Shown here: positions 8,462 through 16,643 of the stretch, piece after piece
Position numbering within the stretch: the stretch's first letter is position 1
Layout of the letters: every line of letters begins with the position of its first letter
Assembly: GCF_014205685.1 (NCBI RefSeq)
Contig: NZ_JACIIU010000009.1
Coordinates: forward strand, 41,267 to 105,266
Reading direction: 5' to 3'
Length of the DNA: 64,000 nt
Source: Paenochrobactrum gallinarii
Lineage (GTDB): Bacteria > Pseudomonadota > Alphaproteobacteria > Rhizobiales > Rhizobiaceae
Notes under the pieces: generated by a model
What the model was told of the DNA's origin: nothing
The model's input: only the letters and a program-made list of their open reading frames with translations
Database searches by the model: none
Translations under genes and position numbers: made by a program

Positions 8462-8478
8462 AAAAGCTCTGATTTTCA

Positions 8479-8522
8479 AAACATTACAACAATTCTAAAA
8501 ATTCTCTTGCATTGTAATGTTT
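8479..8522. promoter_or_regulatory. 11-bp inverted repeat overlapping the paaJ -35 region, candidate PaaX operator
   Basis: AAACATTACAA (8479-8489) and its exact reverse complement TTGTAATGTTT (8512-8522) are separated by 22 nt, so arm centres are about three helical turns apart. The right arm overlaps the -35 box. No T-run follows, so it does not look like the paaX terminator. Its position suits a repressor or activator of the paa operon; the binding protein is inferred. Confidence 0.5.
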
Positions 8523-8536
8523 CATCCTCTTATACT
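8507..8536 (+). promoter_or_regulatory. Candidate sigma-70 promoter of the paaJABCDE operon
   Basis: TTGCAT (8507-8512) and TATACT (8531-8536) are separated by 18 nt. The predicted start near 8543 falls inside the GACC-N4-GGTC palindrome and leaves a leader of about 55 nt before the paaJ ATG. Confidence 0.55.
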
Positions 8537-8537
8537 C

Positions 8538-8551
8538 TGACCAAGCGGTCG
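8538..8551. promoter_or_regulatory. GACC-N4-GGTC palindrome over the paaJ start site, candidate TetR (PaaR-like) operator
   Basis: TGACCAAGCGGTCG contains GACC and GGTC as inverted arms with 4 nt between. The same arms and spacing occur at 20031-20044 in the paaG/paaN divergent region. A TetR gene sits in the same cluster. Confidence 0.55.
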
Positions 8552-8598
8552 ATGAATGAGGAGATTCTTCCGCTCTCAGGGTAGGAAGGAATATATCC

Positions 8599-9804
8599 AT
8601 GCAAGATGCTTTTATCTGCGATGCAGTGCGTACTCCAATTGGTCGGTATGGCGGAGCGCTTGCTTCCGTTCGTGCGGATGATCTTGCAGCACTGCCGCTC
8701 AAAGCCCTTATCGAGCGCAATCCTTCGGTCAACTGGTCAGCCGTTGACGATCTGATTTACGGTTGCGCCAATCAGGCTGGTGAAGACAACCGCAATGTCG
8801 GCCGTATGGCTGCTCTCCTCGCAGGCCTGCCAATCAGCGTTCCGGGCACCACGGTTAACCGTCTTTGCGGCTCCGGTATGGATGCAATTGGTATGGCAGC
8901 CCGTGCTATCCGCGCAGGTGATTGCGATTTCGTGATCGCCGGTGGCGTTGAGAGCATGACCCGCGCCCCATTTGTTATGCCTAAAGCAGAGAGCGCATTT
9001 TCCCGCAGCAATGCGGTTTATGACACCACCATTGGCTGGCGTTTTGTTAATCCGGCCATGAAAGCAAAATTCGGCGTTGATACAATGCCGGAAACCGCCG
9101 ATAATGTGGCTGGCGACTTTAATATTTCGCGTGAAGATCAGGATGCTTTTGCTGCGCGCAGTCAGGCACGTTGGGCGATTGCGCAAGCCGCAGGCCTCTT
9201 CAATGACGAGATCGCTCCGGTGACCATTACACCACGTCGCGGCGATCCGATTATTGTTGCGGAAGATGAGCACCCGCGCCCTGGCACAACTGTTGAAGCG
9301 CTTGCAAAACTGAAAGCCATCAACGGCACTGATCTGACAGTTACAGCCGGTAATGCTTCCGGCGTTAATGACGGTGCAGCAGCCTTAACAATCCTCTCAA
9401 GCGAGGCTGCCAAAGCGCAGGGGCTTACCCCTAAAGCGCGCATCGTTTCCATGGTTGCGGCCGGCGTTGAACCGCGCATCATGGGTATCGGCCCCTCACC
9501 TGCTGCCAAAAAAGTTTTGGCGCGTGCGGGTCTCACCATTGATCAGATGGATGTGATCGAGCTCAATGAAGCTTTTGCCAGTCAGGCATTGGCAACATTG
9601 CGTGATCTCGGCCTGCCGGATGATGCAGAACATGTTAATCCGAACGGCGGCGCGATTGCGATCGGTCATCCGCTCGGCATGTCGGGTGCACGTCTGGTGG
9701 CAACCGCCATGTATCAGTTACACCGCACCGGCGGGCGCTATGCATTGTGCACCATGTGCATCGGCGTTGGTCAGGGCATTGCAATCATCATCGAACGCGT
9801 GTGA
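8599..9804 (+). CDS. paaJ: 3-oxoadipyl-CoA / 3-oxo-5,6-dehydrosuberyl-CoA thiolase
   Basis: 401 residues, the normal length for PaaJ/PcaF. The acetyl-transfer cysteine is in [14 protein letters not shown] near residue 91. The C-terminal catalytic His and Cys are in [16 protein letters not shown] and [11 protein letters not shown]. In phenylacetate degradation this enzyme acts twice, releasing acetyl-CoA from the dehydrosuberyl intermediate and later splitting 3-oxoadipyl-CoA into acetyl-CoA and succinyl-CoA. PcaF of the protocatechuate path is almost identical in sequence, so the name rests on its place at the head of the paa operon. It is preceded by the candidate promoter and two inverted repeats. 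Confidence 0.9.
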   Translation: MQDAFICDAVRTPIGRYGGALASVRADDLAALPLKALIERNPSVNWSAVDDLIYGCANQAGEDNRNVGRMAALLAGLPISVPGTTVNRLCGSGMDAIGMAARAIRAGDCDFVIAGGVESMTRAPFVMPKAESAFSRSNAVYDTTIGWRFVNPAMKAKFGVDTMPETADNVAGDFNISREDQDAFAARSQARWAIAQAAGLFNDEIAPVTITPRRGDPIIVAEDEHPRPGTTVEALAKLKAINGTDLTVTAGNASGVNDGAAALTILSSEAAKAQGLTPKARIVSMVAAGVEPRIMGIGPSPAAKKVLARAGLTIDQMDVIELNEAFASQALATLRDLGLPDDAEHVNPNGGAIAIGHPLGMSGARLVATAMYQLHRTGGRYALCTMCIGVGQGIAIIIERV

Positions 9805-9823
9805 GCAGGAAGGACATCTTAAT

Positions 9824-10816
9824 ATGTATGCACAGCTCGTAACGTCTGAAGGCGCCAAAGACCGCACTGATATGAGCCCGGAGGAAATTGCGTTTCAGGA
9901 ACGCATTGACCGTGGTGAAAAGATTGAACCAAAAGAATGGATGCCGGAAGGCTACCGCAAAACCCTGATCCGCCAGATCGGCCAGCACGCCCACAGTGAA
10001 ATTGTCGGGCAGCTGCCGGAAGGCAACTGGATCACCCGCGCACCGACACTGGAACGCAAAGCCATTTTGCTGGCCAAAGTGCAGGACGAAGCCGGTCACG
10101 GTCTTTATCTCTATTCAGCCGCAGAAACCCTCGGCGTTTCACGCGATGAATTGCTGGAACGTCTGCATGCAGGCAAGATGAAATATTCCTCCATCTTCAA
10201 CTATCCAACCCTCAACTGGGCCGATATGGGCGCCGTAGGCTGGCTGGTTGATGGTGCGGCAATTATGAATCAGGTGCCGTTGCAGCGTACATCTTATGGG
10301 CCCTATAGCCGTGCGATGATCCGCATTTGTAAGGAAGAATCCTTCCATCAGCGTCAGGGCTATGCCGTAATGATGAAGATGGCTTCCGGTACACCGGATC
10401 AAAAGCGCATGGCGCAGGATGCCTTAAACCGTCTTTGGTATCCGGCACTGATGATGTTTGGTCCGTCGGATAAAGATTCCGTCCACTCCGTTCAGTCGAT
10501 GGCGTGGAAAATTAAGATGAATACCAATGACGAGTTGCGTCAGAAATTCGTCGATCAGACCGTACCGCAGGCCGAATATTTAGGCCTGACCGTGCCGGAT
10601 CCTGACCTGAAATGGAACGAGGAAAAAGGCGGTTACGACTTTACCGAGCCAAATTGGGAAGAGTTTTTCAACGTCATTAACGGCAATGGCCCGTGCAATG
10701 CCGATCGTCTCGGTGCGCGCGTTAAAGCCTGGGATGATGGTGCATGGTTCCGCGAAGCACTGGTTGCGCATGCGGAAAAAGTTGATGCACGCGCTGCACG
10801 TGTAGCCGCTGAATAA
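9824..10816 (+). CDS. paaA: PaaA, catalytic diiron subunit of phenylacetyl-CoA epoxidase
   Basis: 330 residues. It catalyses oxygen insertion into the ring of phenylacetyl-CoA as part of the PaaABCE monooxygenase. Ferritin-like diiron ligands are visible: Glu59 in HAHSEI, Glu89 and His92 in VQDEAGHG, Asp143 in LVDGAAI, and Glu172 and His175 in KEESFHQR. The start at 9824 is chosen because the frame upstream overlaps paaJ and is unlike PaaA. It starts 19 nt after the paaJ stop, so the genes are one operon. Length is slightly above the E. coli protein (309), with the excess at the N-terminus. Confidence 0.96.
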   Translation: MYAQLVTSEGAKDRTDMSPEEIAFQERIDRGEKIEPKEWMPEGYRKTLIRQIGQHAHSEIVGQLPEGNWITRAPTLERKAILLAKVQDEAGHGLYLYSAAETLGVSRDELLERLHAGKMKYSSIFNYPTLNWADMGAVGWLVDGAAIMNQVPLQRTSYGPYSRAMIRICKEESFHQRQGYAVMMKMASGTPDQKRMAQDALNRLWYPALMMFGPSDKDSVHSVQSMAWKIKMNTNDELRQKFVDQTVPQAEYLGLTVPDPDLKWNEEKGGYDFTEPNWEEFFNVINGNGPCNADRLGARVKAWDDGAWFREALVAHAEKVDARAARVAAE

Positions 10817-10872
10817 GCGGCACACAAGCCCTCAAAACGAATTCAAGTGCCACAAAGTCAAGGAACACACCC

Positions 10873-11157
10873 ATGTCAAAAGAATGGCCACTCTGGGAGA
10901 TCTTCATTCGCGGTCAGCACGGCCTCAACCATCGTCATGTCGGCAGCCTTCATGCGCCCGACGCTGCAATGGCCATCAACAATGCCCGCGATGTTTACAC
11001 CCGCCGCAATGAAGGCGTATCAATCTGGGCTGTGCGCTCTGATGATATTGTTGCTTCAAGCCCGTCGGACAAAGGCCCGCTTTTCGAGCCTTCCAACAGC
11101 AAAGTCTACCGCCATCCGACATTCTTCGATATTCCTGAAGAAGTGGGGAGCATGTAA
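10873..11157 (+). CDS. paaB: PaaB, small subunit of phenylacetyl-CoA epoxidase
   Basis: 94 residues, matching the usual size of about 95. It begins SKEWPLWEIFIRGQHGLNHR, the conserved PaaB opening, and contains the HAPDAAMAINNARDVYTRR and EGVSIWAVRS segments. PaaB bridges PaaAC heterodimers and is needed for activity with the reductase PaaE. AAGGA lies 9 nt before the ATG. The stop codon overlaps the paaC start (TAATG), showing translational coupling. A 56-nt gap separates it from paaA. Confidence 0.96.
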   Translation: MSKEWPLWEIFIRGQHGLNHRHVGSLHAPDAAMAINNARDVYTRRNEGVSIWAVRSDDIVASSPSDKGPLFEPSNSKVYRHPTFFDIPEEVGSM

Positions 11158-11999
11158 TGAGCGCAGCACACGGCAAAACAGCGCCGGTACGTGACCGCGC
11201 CAGACAGGAAGAGATCGTACGCAATGTGCGCCCTCTTGCTGAACCAAAAAATGATCCGCTTTTTGAAACATTGCTACGCATCGGTGACAATACGCTGATC
11301 CTTGGCCACCGTGTTTCAGAATGGTGCGGCCATTCACCGGCATTGGAAGAAGATATTGCGCTGGCAAACGTAGCGCTTGATCTGATCGGCCAGACACAGC
11401 TTTGGCTTGGTCTTGCCGGTGAAGTGGAAGGCAAGGGCCGCTCGGCCGATGATCTGGCTTTCTTGCGTGACGGCTGGGATTTCAAAAACCTGCTGATCGT
11501 TGAGCGTCCGAACGGTGATTTCGGTCACACATTGATGCGCCAGTTTTTGTTTGATGCCTATCATCTGGAACTGTTGAAAGAGCTGAAGAAATCAACCGAT
11601 CAGCGTATTGCTGATATTGCGGAAAAAGCAGCAAAAGAAGTTGCCTATCATCTGGAGCGCTCTTCTGATCTGGTTATCCGTCTGGGCGACGGAACAGCAA
11701 CAAGCCACAAAATCATGCAGGATGCACTGGATGCATTGTGGTCTTATACTGGCGAGATGTTCAGCAGCGATGACAGTGACAAACAAGTCGCTGAGCAAGG
11801 TTTGGCACCCGATCCGGCAGATTTGCGCGGGAAATGGGAAGCTGTGATCCGCGCCGTGCTGAATGAAGCAACTCTGCGTATTCCGGATGGAAATTTTGCC
11901 CATCAAGGTGGCCGTCAGGGCGTACATACCGAGCATTTGGGACATTTGCTGACCCAGATGCAATGGTTGCAGCGCGCTTATCCTGGCGCCAGCTGGTAA
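11157..11999 (+). CDS. paaC: PaaC, structural ferritin-like subunit of phenylacetyl-CoA epoxidase
   Basis: 280 residues; E. coli PaaC is about 250, the extra part being an N-terminal extension of some 30 residues. The four-helix core starts at FETLLRIGDNTLILGHR and continues with ALANVALDLIGQTQ, where PaaA-type iron ligands are replaced, as is known for PaaC, then SDLVIRLGDGTATSHK and a late LGHLLTQMQWLQR helix. PaaC pairs with PaaA and helps bind phenylacetyl-CoA but does not hold iron. Its start codon overlaps the paaB stop, and paaD follows after 4 nt. Confidence 0.95.
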   Translation: MSAAHGKTAPVRDRARQEEIVRNVRPLAEPKNDPLFETLLRIGDNTLILGHRVSEWCGHSPALEEDIALANVALDLIGQTQLWLGLAGEVEGKGRSADDLAFLRDGWDFKNLLIVERPNGDFGHTLMRQFLFDAYHLELLKELKKSTDQRIADIAEKAAKEVAYHLERSSDLVIRLGDGTATSHKIMQDALDALWSYTGEMFSSDDSDKQVAEQGLAPDPADLRGKWEAVIRAVLNEATLRIPDGNFAHQGGRQGVHTEHLGHLLTQMQWLQRAYPGASW

Positions 12000-12003
12000 G
12001 CCC

Positions 12004-12525
12004 ATGCAGAACGCTGCCCGTCCCTCCGTTGACGAAGTCTGGGGCTGGCTCGCCGAGGTTCCGGATCCCGAAATCCCGGTTATCAGCCTGACAGATCTCG
12101 GTATTATCCGTGATGTCGAATGGCAGGATAATGAACTGGTCGTCACCGTCACACCCACTTATAGCGGCTGTCCGGCGACCAGTATCATTAATCTTGATAT
12201 TGAAACGGCATTACGAGCCAAAGGCATTGAGCAATTGCGGCTGGAGCGCCGCCTGTCTCCGGCATGGACAACAGACTGGCTGACCGCAGAAGCGCGTGAA
12301 AAACTTCGCGCATACGGCATCACGCCACCGGTTGACGGCACCGCCGCTGACGGCGTTTTGCTTGACCGTGCGCGCAGCCTTTCCGGCGCCAATATGACGA
12401 TCAGCTGCCCGCGCTGCTCATCAATCAATACCGAGAAGATCAGCCAATTCGGCTCCACGCCATGCAAGGCCAGCTATCGCTGCAAGGATTGTCTGGAGCC
12501 TTTCGATTATTTCAAATGCATCTGA
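12004..12525 (+). CDS. paaD: PaaD, DUF59/zinc-ribbon assembly protein of the epoxidase
   Basis: 173 residues. The N-terminal MIP18/DUF59 domain (VPDPEIPVISLTDLGI near residue 20, then TYSGCPATS) is joined to a C-terminal four-cysteine motif: CPRC, a C in STPCKA, and CKDC. PaaD is needed for maturation of the epoxidase and is thought to act in Fe-S or diiron centre assembly. It begins 4 nt after paaC. Its last codons and stop are part of the first of three 29-bp hairpin repeats that fill the gap to paaE, an arrangement I do not know from other paa operons. Confidence 0.95.
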   Translation: MQNAARPSVDEVWGWLAEVPDPEIPVISLTDLGIIRDVEWQDNELVVTVTPTYSGCPATSIINLDIETALRAKGIEQLRLERRLSPAWTTDWLTAEAREKLRAYGITPPVDGTAADGVLLDRARSLSGANMTISCPRCSSINTEKISQFGSTPCKASYRCKDCLEPFDYFKCI

Positions 12526-12603
12526 AGATGCAATCCGGTTTCAAGTGCATCAACAAGATGCAGCCAAGTTTAATTGCATCCTCAGATGCAGGTCGGTTTT
12601 AAG
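12517..12603. repeat. Three head-to-tail 29-bp repeats, each with a perfect 6-bp hairpin, between paaD and paaE
   Basis: Units lie at 12517-12545, 12546-12574 and 12575-12603, each exactly 29 nt. Every unit starts with TGCATC, a loop of 4, 5 or 4 nt, and GATGCA, followed by a tail rich in GGTTT or AGTTTAA. Unit 1 includes the paaD stop codon. Unit 3 ends 11 nt before the paaE ATG, next to its weak ribosome-binding site. Loop sequences differ while the stems are identical, as expected if the hairpin or its palindrome is what matters. Confidence 0.9.
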
Positions 12604-12614
12604 AAAGACACCCA

Positions 12615-13691
12615 ATGGCACGCTTTCACACCCTTAAAGTCACCGATATTCAACGCGATACGCGTGATGCTGTCGTCCTGACACTGGCTCCGCGTGATGA
12701 AGATCGCGAGCACTTTAATTTCACCCAAGGCCAGTACCTGACCTTCCGCCGTGCTTTTGACGGGGAAGAACTGCGCCGCAGCTATTCGATCTGTGCCGGT
12801 GTTGATGACGGCGTATTGCAGGTCGGCATCAAGCGCGTGGACGGCGGTGCATTCAGCACATGGGCCAATGAAAATCTTCAAAAAGGCGACGAGATCGAAG
12901 CTATGCCGCCAATGGGGCGCTTCTTTGCGCCACTGGCTGCCGATCAGGCTAAGCAATATCTGGGCTTTGCTGCCGGTTCCGGCATCACGCCTTTGCTTTC
13001 CATCATCAAAACCACCTTGGCGCGTGAGCCACATTCCCGCTTCACCTTGGTTTATGCCAATCGCCAGATCAGTTCGATCATGTTCCGCGAAGTGCTGGAA
13101 GACTTGAAAAACACCTATCTTGGCCGTTTTTCCGTTATTCACATCCTGCGTCAGGAAGGACAGGAAATTGACCTGTTTACCGGTCGTATTGATGAAGCGA
13201 AAATGAAAGATCTTTTCCGCGCATGGATTGACCCGAAAGCCATTGATACAGCTTTTATCTGTGGCCCAGAACCAATGATGCTGAGCGTTGCGGCAAGCCT
13301 GCGCGATCATGGTCTCAAAGACGAACAAATTAAATTTGAACTATTTGCATCCGGTCAGCAAGGCCGCGCCAAACAGCGTACGGTTTCCAAACAAGCCGTT
13401 AATGATGGCGCAGGCGTACAGGCAACGCTTACCCTTGACGGCACCACACGCAATTTTGAAATGCAACGCAATGGCGAAACCATTCTGGATGCGGCGCTCG
13501 CAAATAATCTTGATGCGCCATATTCCTGCAAAGCCGGTGTTTGCTCGACATGCCGCTGTAAAGTGCTGGAAGGCGAAGTGGAAATGGCCGTCAACCACGC
13601 GCTGGAAGATTATGAAGTGCGTGCAGGTTATGTGCTTTCCTGTCAGGCTTCTGTGCTCAGCGACCGCGTTGTCGTAACTTACGACGAATAA
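12615..13691 (+). CDS. paaE: PaaE, reductase of phenylacetyl-CoA epoxidase
   Basis: 358 residues. An N-terminal ferredoxin-NADP reductase part binds FAD (LRRSYSICAG near residue 52) and NADPH (FAAGSGITPLLSI near 120, FICGPEPMM near 217). The C-terminal plant-type ferredoxin domain binds 2Fe-2S through CKAGVCSTCRC near residue 305 and a last cysteine in VLSCQA. It passes electrons from NADPH to the PaaA iron site. The start codon has only a weak purine tract (AAGAAAGA) and sits just after the triple 29-bp repeat, so translation of PaaE could be tuned separately from PaaABCD. Confidence 0.95.
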   Translation: MARFHTLKVTDIQRDTRDAVVLTLAPRDEDREHFNFTQGQYLTFRRAFDGEELRRSYSICAGVDDGVLQVGIKRVDGGAFSTWANENLQKGDEIEAMPPMGRFFAPLAADQAKQYLGFAAGSGITPLLSIIKTTLAREPHSRFTLVYANRQISSIMFREVLEDLKNTYLGRFSVIHILRQEGQEIDLFTGRIDEAKMKDLFRAWIDPKAIDTAFICGPEPMMLSVAASLRDHGLKDEQIKFELFASGQQGRAKQRTVSKQAVNDGAGVQATLTLDGTTRNFEMQRNGETILDAALANNLDAPYSCKAGVCSTCRCKVLEGEVEMAVNHALEDYEVRAGYVLSCQASVLSDRVVVTYDE

Positions 13692-13702
13692 AGGAACATG
13701 CC

Positions 13703-14455
13703 ATGACTGATCTGATGAATATCGAAGACTATCTGGCAAAAGGCGGTGTTTTGACCGCGCCAAACAATGTGCCGGCACGCTATCGCGGCGAATTGATGCG
13801 TATAATGTCGAGTTTCATCGACAGCGAATTGGCAGCCTCTGCCGGTTTTGCCTCGTCGATTAACTTTGCACCAGCCATCAAAGAGCGCATTGCTGCCAGC
13901 CGCATCACGCTTGAAAAAGCCGATCACGCCGAGCGTGTACTCAATATTATGGGCGATTTCGGCACTGACAAGCGCCGCTATCAATCCCAATATGATTGGG
14001 CCGCGCGCGTTGAACGCGACAGCGATTTAGGGCAGGTGCGCAAAGAAGGCGATATGCGCGTATCCGTCTTTCATTACCCGATCATCAGCTGGACTGATGC
14101 GGTGGTGATGAACGTGCTGCAAGGCTTGGCGACCAGTGTTTTGATGACCGAATTTACCCGCATTTCCTATGCGCCATTGGCTGAAGTTTTCCGCGAGATT
14201 GCCCCGCGCGAAATGCGTCATATGCAGCTTGGCCTTGAGGGTTTGACCGAAATCGTCACCACCGAAGAAGGCCGCGCAGAAGCGAAAAAGTCGGTTTCTT
14301 ACTGGCTTCCTCGCGTGGCAGCCGGTTTTGGTGATCCGAATTCTGATCGCTTTGAAATTTTAAGCCGCTTTGGCCTGCGCCATAGCTCCAACAAAGATTT
14401 ACTGGCGCAATGGAATGCTGAATGCAGCAAAACGCTGGCAGCGCTTGGTCTTTGA
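13703..14455 (+). CDS. Extra PaaA/PaaC-like ferritin-fold protein inside the paa operon
   Basis: 250 residues, placed between paaE and paaZ with AAAGGA 8 nt before its ATG. It aligns by eye with PaaA: SEL at residue 42 matches the first ligand motif (SEI), and His75 falls 33 residues later, exactly as in PaaA. The ISYAP segment matches TSYGP, and REMRH (Glu170, His173) matches EESFH. Two ligands are changed: the PaaA glutamate three residues before the first histidine is Lys72, and the Asp of LVDGAA is Gly141. It is therefore a family member with an altered or lost iron site, like PaaC in character but distinct from it. Possible roles are a regulatory subunit, a second acyl-CoA oxygenase with a different centre, or a metal/assembly factor. 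Function unknown. Confidence 0.85.
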   Translation: MTDLMNIEDYLAKGGVLTAPNNVPARYRGELMRIMSSFIDSELAASAGFASSINFAPAIKERIAASRITLEKADHAERVLNIMGDFGTDKRRYQSQYDWAARVERDSDLGQVRKEGDMRVSVFHYPIISWTDAVVMNVLQGLATSVLMTEFTRISYAPLAEVFREIAPREMRHMQLGLEGLTEIVTTEEGRAEAKKSVSYWLPRVAAGFGDPNSDRFEILSRFGLRHSSNKDLLAQWNAECSKTLAALGL

Positions 14456-14508
14456 TAAGGGCGCTTTAACAGCGCCCTGCCCCCATTAGAAATTTGGAAG
14501 GAAACGCA

Positions 14509-16581
14509 ATGAGCAATACGGCTGTTCAGCCTCGCCGCCTTGAAAGCTATGTTTATGGCAGCTGGGTCGCAGGCACAAAAGAAGGGCAAACGCTTCTCGA
14601 TGCCGCAACAGGCGTACCGGTTGCACAGATCGATTCAACCGGCATTAACTTTGCCGATGTTTTGGATTATGGCCGCAAAGTTGCAGCGCCAAAACTGCAA
14701 GCAATGACCTTCCACGAGCGCGCCCAGCTTCTTAAAGAGCTTGGCCAGCTGCTGATGGCACAAAAAGAGGAATTCTACACCGAGAGCCTGCATACCGGTG
14801 CGACGCGCCCTGACGCCTGGGTGGATATTGAAGGCGGTATCGGCACGATGCTGACCTTCTCATCAAAGGGTCGCCGTGAGCTGCCAAACACCCGAGTGCT
14901 CACTGAAGGTGATATTGAACCGCTTTCACGCGATGGAAGCTTTTTAGGCCAGCATATTCTCACCCCGCTTCAGGGCGTGGCCGTGCATATCAATGCTTAC
15001 AACTTCCCGATCTGGGGCATGTTGGAAAAAATCGCACCAACGCTCATTGCCGGTGTGCCTTGCATTGTTAAACCTGCCAGCCAGACCGCCTATCTGACCG
15101 AGCTGATGGTACGCCGCATTATCGAAAGCGGTATTCTGCCGGAAGGTGCTTTGCAGCTGATCTGCGGTTCGGTCGGCAATATGCTTGACCATGTGACCGA
15201 GCAGGATGCGGTGACTTTCACTGGATCAGCCAAAGTTGGCCGTATGTTGAAAAATCATCCGGCAATTGTTGCAAACTCAACCCGCTTCACCATGGAAGCC
15301 GACAGTCTGAACGCCTCGATTTTGGGCGAAGATGCGGTTGCCGGCACGCCGGAATTTGATCTTTTCGTCAAGGAAGTCGCACGCGAAATGACTTCCAAGG
15401 CTGGGCAGAAATGCACCGCCATTCGCCGTGTTATCGCACCGCGTGCGCAAGTTGATGCATTGATTGCTGCGCTGCGTGACCGTTTGGGCAAAACCGCCGT
15501 TGGCTTGCCGGGTGATGAAACCACCCGCATGGGCGCGCTTGCAAGCCTTGATCAGCGTGTGGAAGTGCGTGAACGCATTATCGAGCTGCAAAAAGGTGCC
15601 AGCATCGTTGCGGGCAATCCGGATCAGGTCAATGTCACTTCAGGTGATGCAGAAAAAGGCGCCTTCCTCAATCCGGTTCTGCTTTATGCTGACAAGCCGT
15701 TTGAAGCAGAAGCCATCCACGATGTGGAAGCCTTTGGCCCTGTATCAACTGTTATGGCTTATGATGATCTTGATGAAGCCATCGCGCTTGCACGCAAAGG
15801 CAAAGGCTCGCTCGTTTCATCCGTTTTCACCAATGATCCCAAGACTGCCGAGAAAGCCGTTCTCGGTGTCGCTGCGTGGCATGGCCGTGTGATGATTGGC
15901 AATCGTGATACTGCCAAATCATCCACCGGCCATGGTTCACCGCTTGCCGGTCTTATTCATGGCGGGCCGGGTCGTGCAGGCGGCGGCGAAGAAATGGGCG
16001 GCATTCGTGGTGTTAAGCATTTCATGCAGCGCACCGCTATTCAGGGCTCTCCTACCCTGCTTTCAGCGGTTACCGGACGCTGGATTGAAGGCGCACCAAG
16101 CTATCAGGGCGAACATCCGTTCCGCAAATCTTTGGCAGAACTTAAAATCGGCGATCAGCTGGTTACTGAAAAGCGCACCATCACTTTGGAAGATGTTGAG
16201 CATTTTGCTCATTTCACCGGTGATACTTTCTACGCGCATATGGATAGTGAAGCCGCCAAAGCCAATCCGTTCTTTGATGAACGCGTGGCACATGGCTATC
16301 TGATTGCAAGCTTTGCTGCCGGACTTTTCGTTCATCCTGATGCAGGGCCGGTGCTTGCCAATTACGGCGTTGATAATCTGCGTTTCCTCGTGCCGGTTTA
16401 TTTCGGCGATACTTTGCAGGTACGCCTCACCTGCAAGCAAATCAATCCGCGCATGAACAGCCAGCATGGCGAAGTGCGCTGGGATTGCCGCGTCACCAAC
16501 CAGCGTGATGACGTTGTTGCGCAATATGATGTTCTCACCATGGTTGCCAAAACCTGGCCACTGGCCGCAACACCTGCATAA
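14509..16581 (+). CDS. paaZ: PaaZ, bifunctional oxepin-CoA hydrolase / 3-oxo-5,6-dehydrosuberyl-CoA semialdehyde dehydrogenase
   Basis: 690 residues (E. coli 681). Residues about 1-530 are an aldehyde dehydrogenase with the catalytic Cys near 302 in AGQKCTAIRR. The C-terminal 150 residues form a MaoC-like (R)-hydratase with GDTFYAHMDSEAA and FDERVAHGYLIAS. The hydratase opens the seven-ring oxepin-CoA and the dehydrogenase oxidises the resulting semialdehyde, avoiding a reactive by-product. GGAAGG lies 8 nt before ATG 14509; an ATG 15 nt upstream overlaps that site. It is the last gene of the operon, closed by a strong terminator. Confidence 0.95.
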   Translation: MSNTAVQPRRLESYVYGSWVAGTKEGQTLLDAATGVPVAQIDSTGINFADVLDYGRKVAAPKLQAMTFHERAQLLKELGQLLMAQKEEFYTESLHTGATRPDAWVDIEGGIGTMLTFSSKGRRELPNTRVLTEGDIEPLSRDGSFLGQHILTPLQGVAVHINAYNFPIWGMLEKIAPTLIAGVPCIVKPASQTAYLTELMVRRIIESGILPEGALQLICGSVGNMLDHVTEQDAVTFTGSAKVGRMLKNHPAIVANSTRFTMEADSLNASILGEDAVAGTPEFDLFVKEVAREMTSKAGQKCTAIRRVIAPRAQVDALIAALRDRLGKTAVGLPGDETTRMGALASLDQRVEVRERIIELQKGASIVAGNPDQVNVTSGDAEKGAFLNPVLLYADKPFEAEAIHDVEAFGPVSTVMAYDDLDEAIALARKGKGSLVSSVFTNDPKTAEKAVLGVAAWHGRVMIGNRDTAKSSTGHGSPLAGLIHGGPGRAGGGEEMGGIRGVKHFMQRTAIQGSPTLLSAVTGRWIEGAPSYQGEHPFRKSLAELKIGDQLVTEKRTITLEDVEHFAHFTGDTFYAHMDSEAAKANPFFDERVAHGYLIASFAAGLFVHPDAGPVLANYGVDNLRFLVPVYFGDTLQVRLTCKQINPRMNSQHGEVRWDCRVTNQRDDVVAQYDVLTMVAKTWPLAATPA

Positions 16582-16587
16582 CAACAA

Positions 16588-16622
16588 AAAAGCGGAGCGC
16601 CTCCCACAAGCGCTCCGCTTTT
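16588..16622. terminator. Bidirectional rho-independent terminator after paaZ
   Basis: Perfect 13-bp stem AAAAGCGGAGCGC / GCGCTCCGCTTTT with a 9-nt loop. It sits between the convergent paaZ and TetR genes and can serve both. Confidence 0.92.
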
Positions 16623-16643
16623 ATCATTCAGCCAAATAAAAAA

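Noticed and set aside
8471..8525. paaX terminator
   Set aside because: The inverted repeat has a 22-nt gap between arms and no T-run after it, and the right arm overlaps a good -35 box, so an operator is more likely.
12517..12603. Possible CRISPR array between paaD and paaE
   Set aside because: The 29-bp units are directly adjacent with no spacers, and no cas genes are near. They are tandem hairpin repeats.
12582..13328. Long open frame (about 248 codons) on the minus strand opposite paaE
   Set aside because: It lies fully inside paaE, has no ribosome-binding site and no recognisable sequence, and reflects the codon bias of the real gene. Similar antisense frames across paaA, paaJ, paaZ and kdpB were dropped for the same reason.
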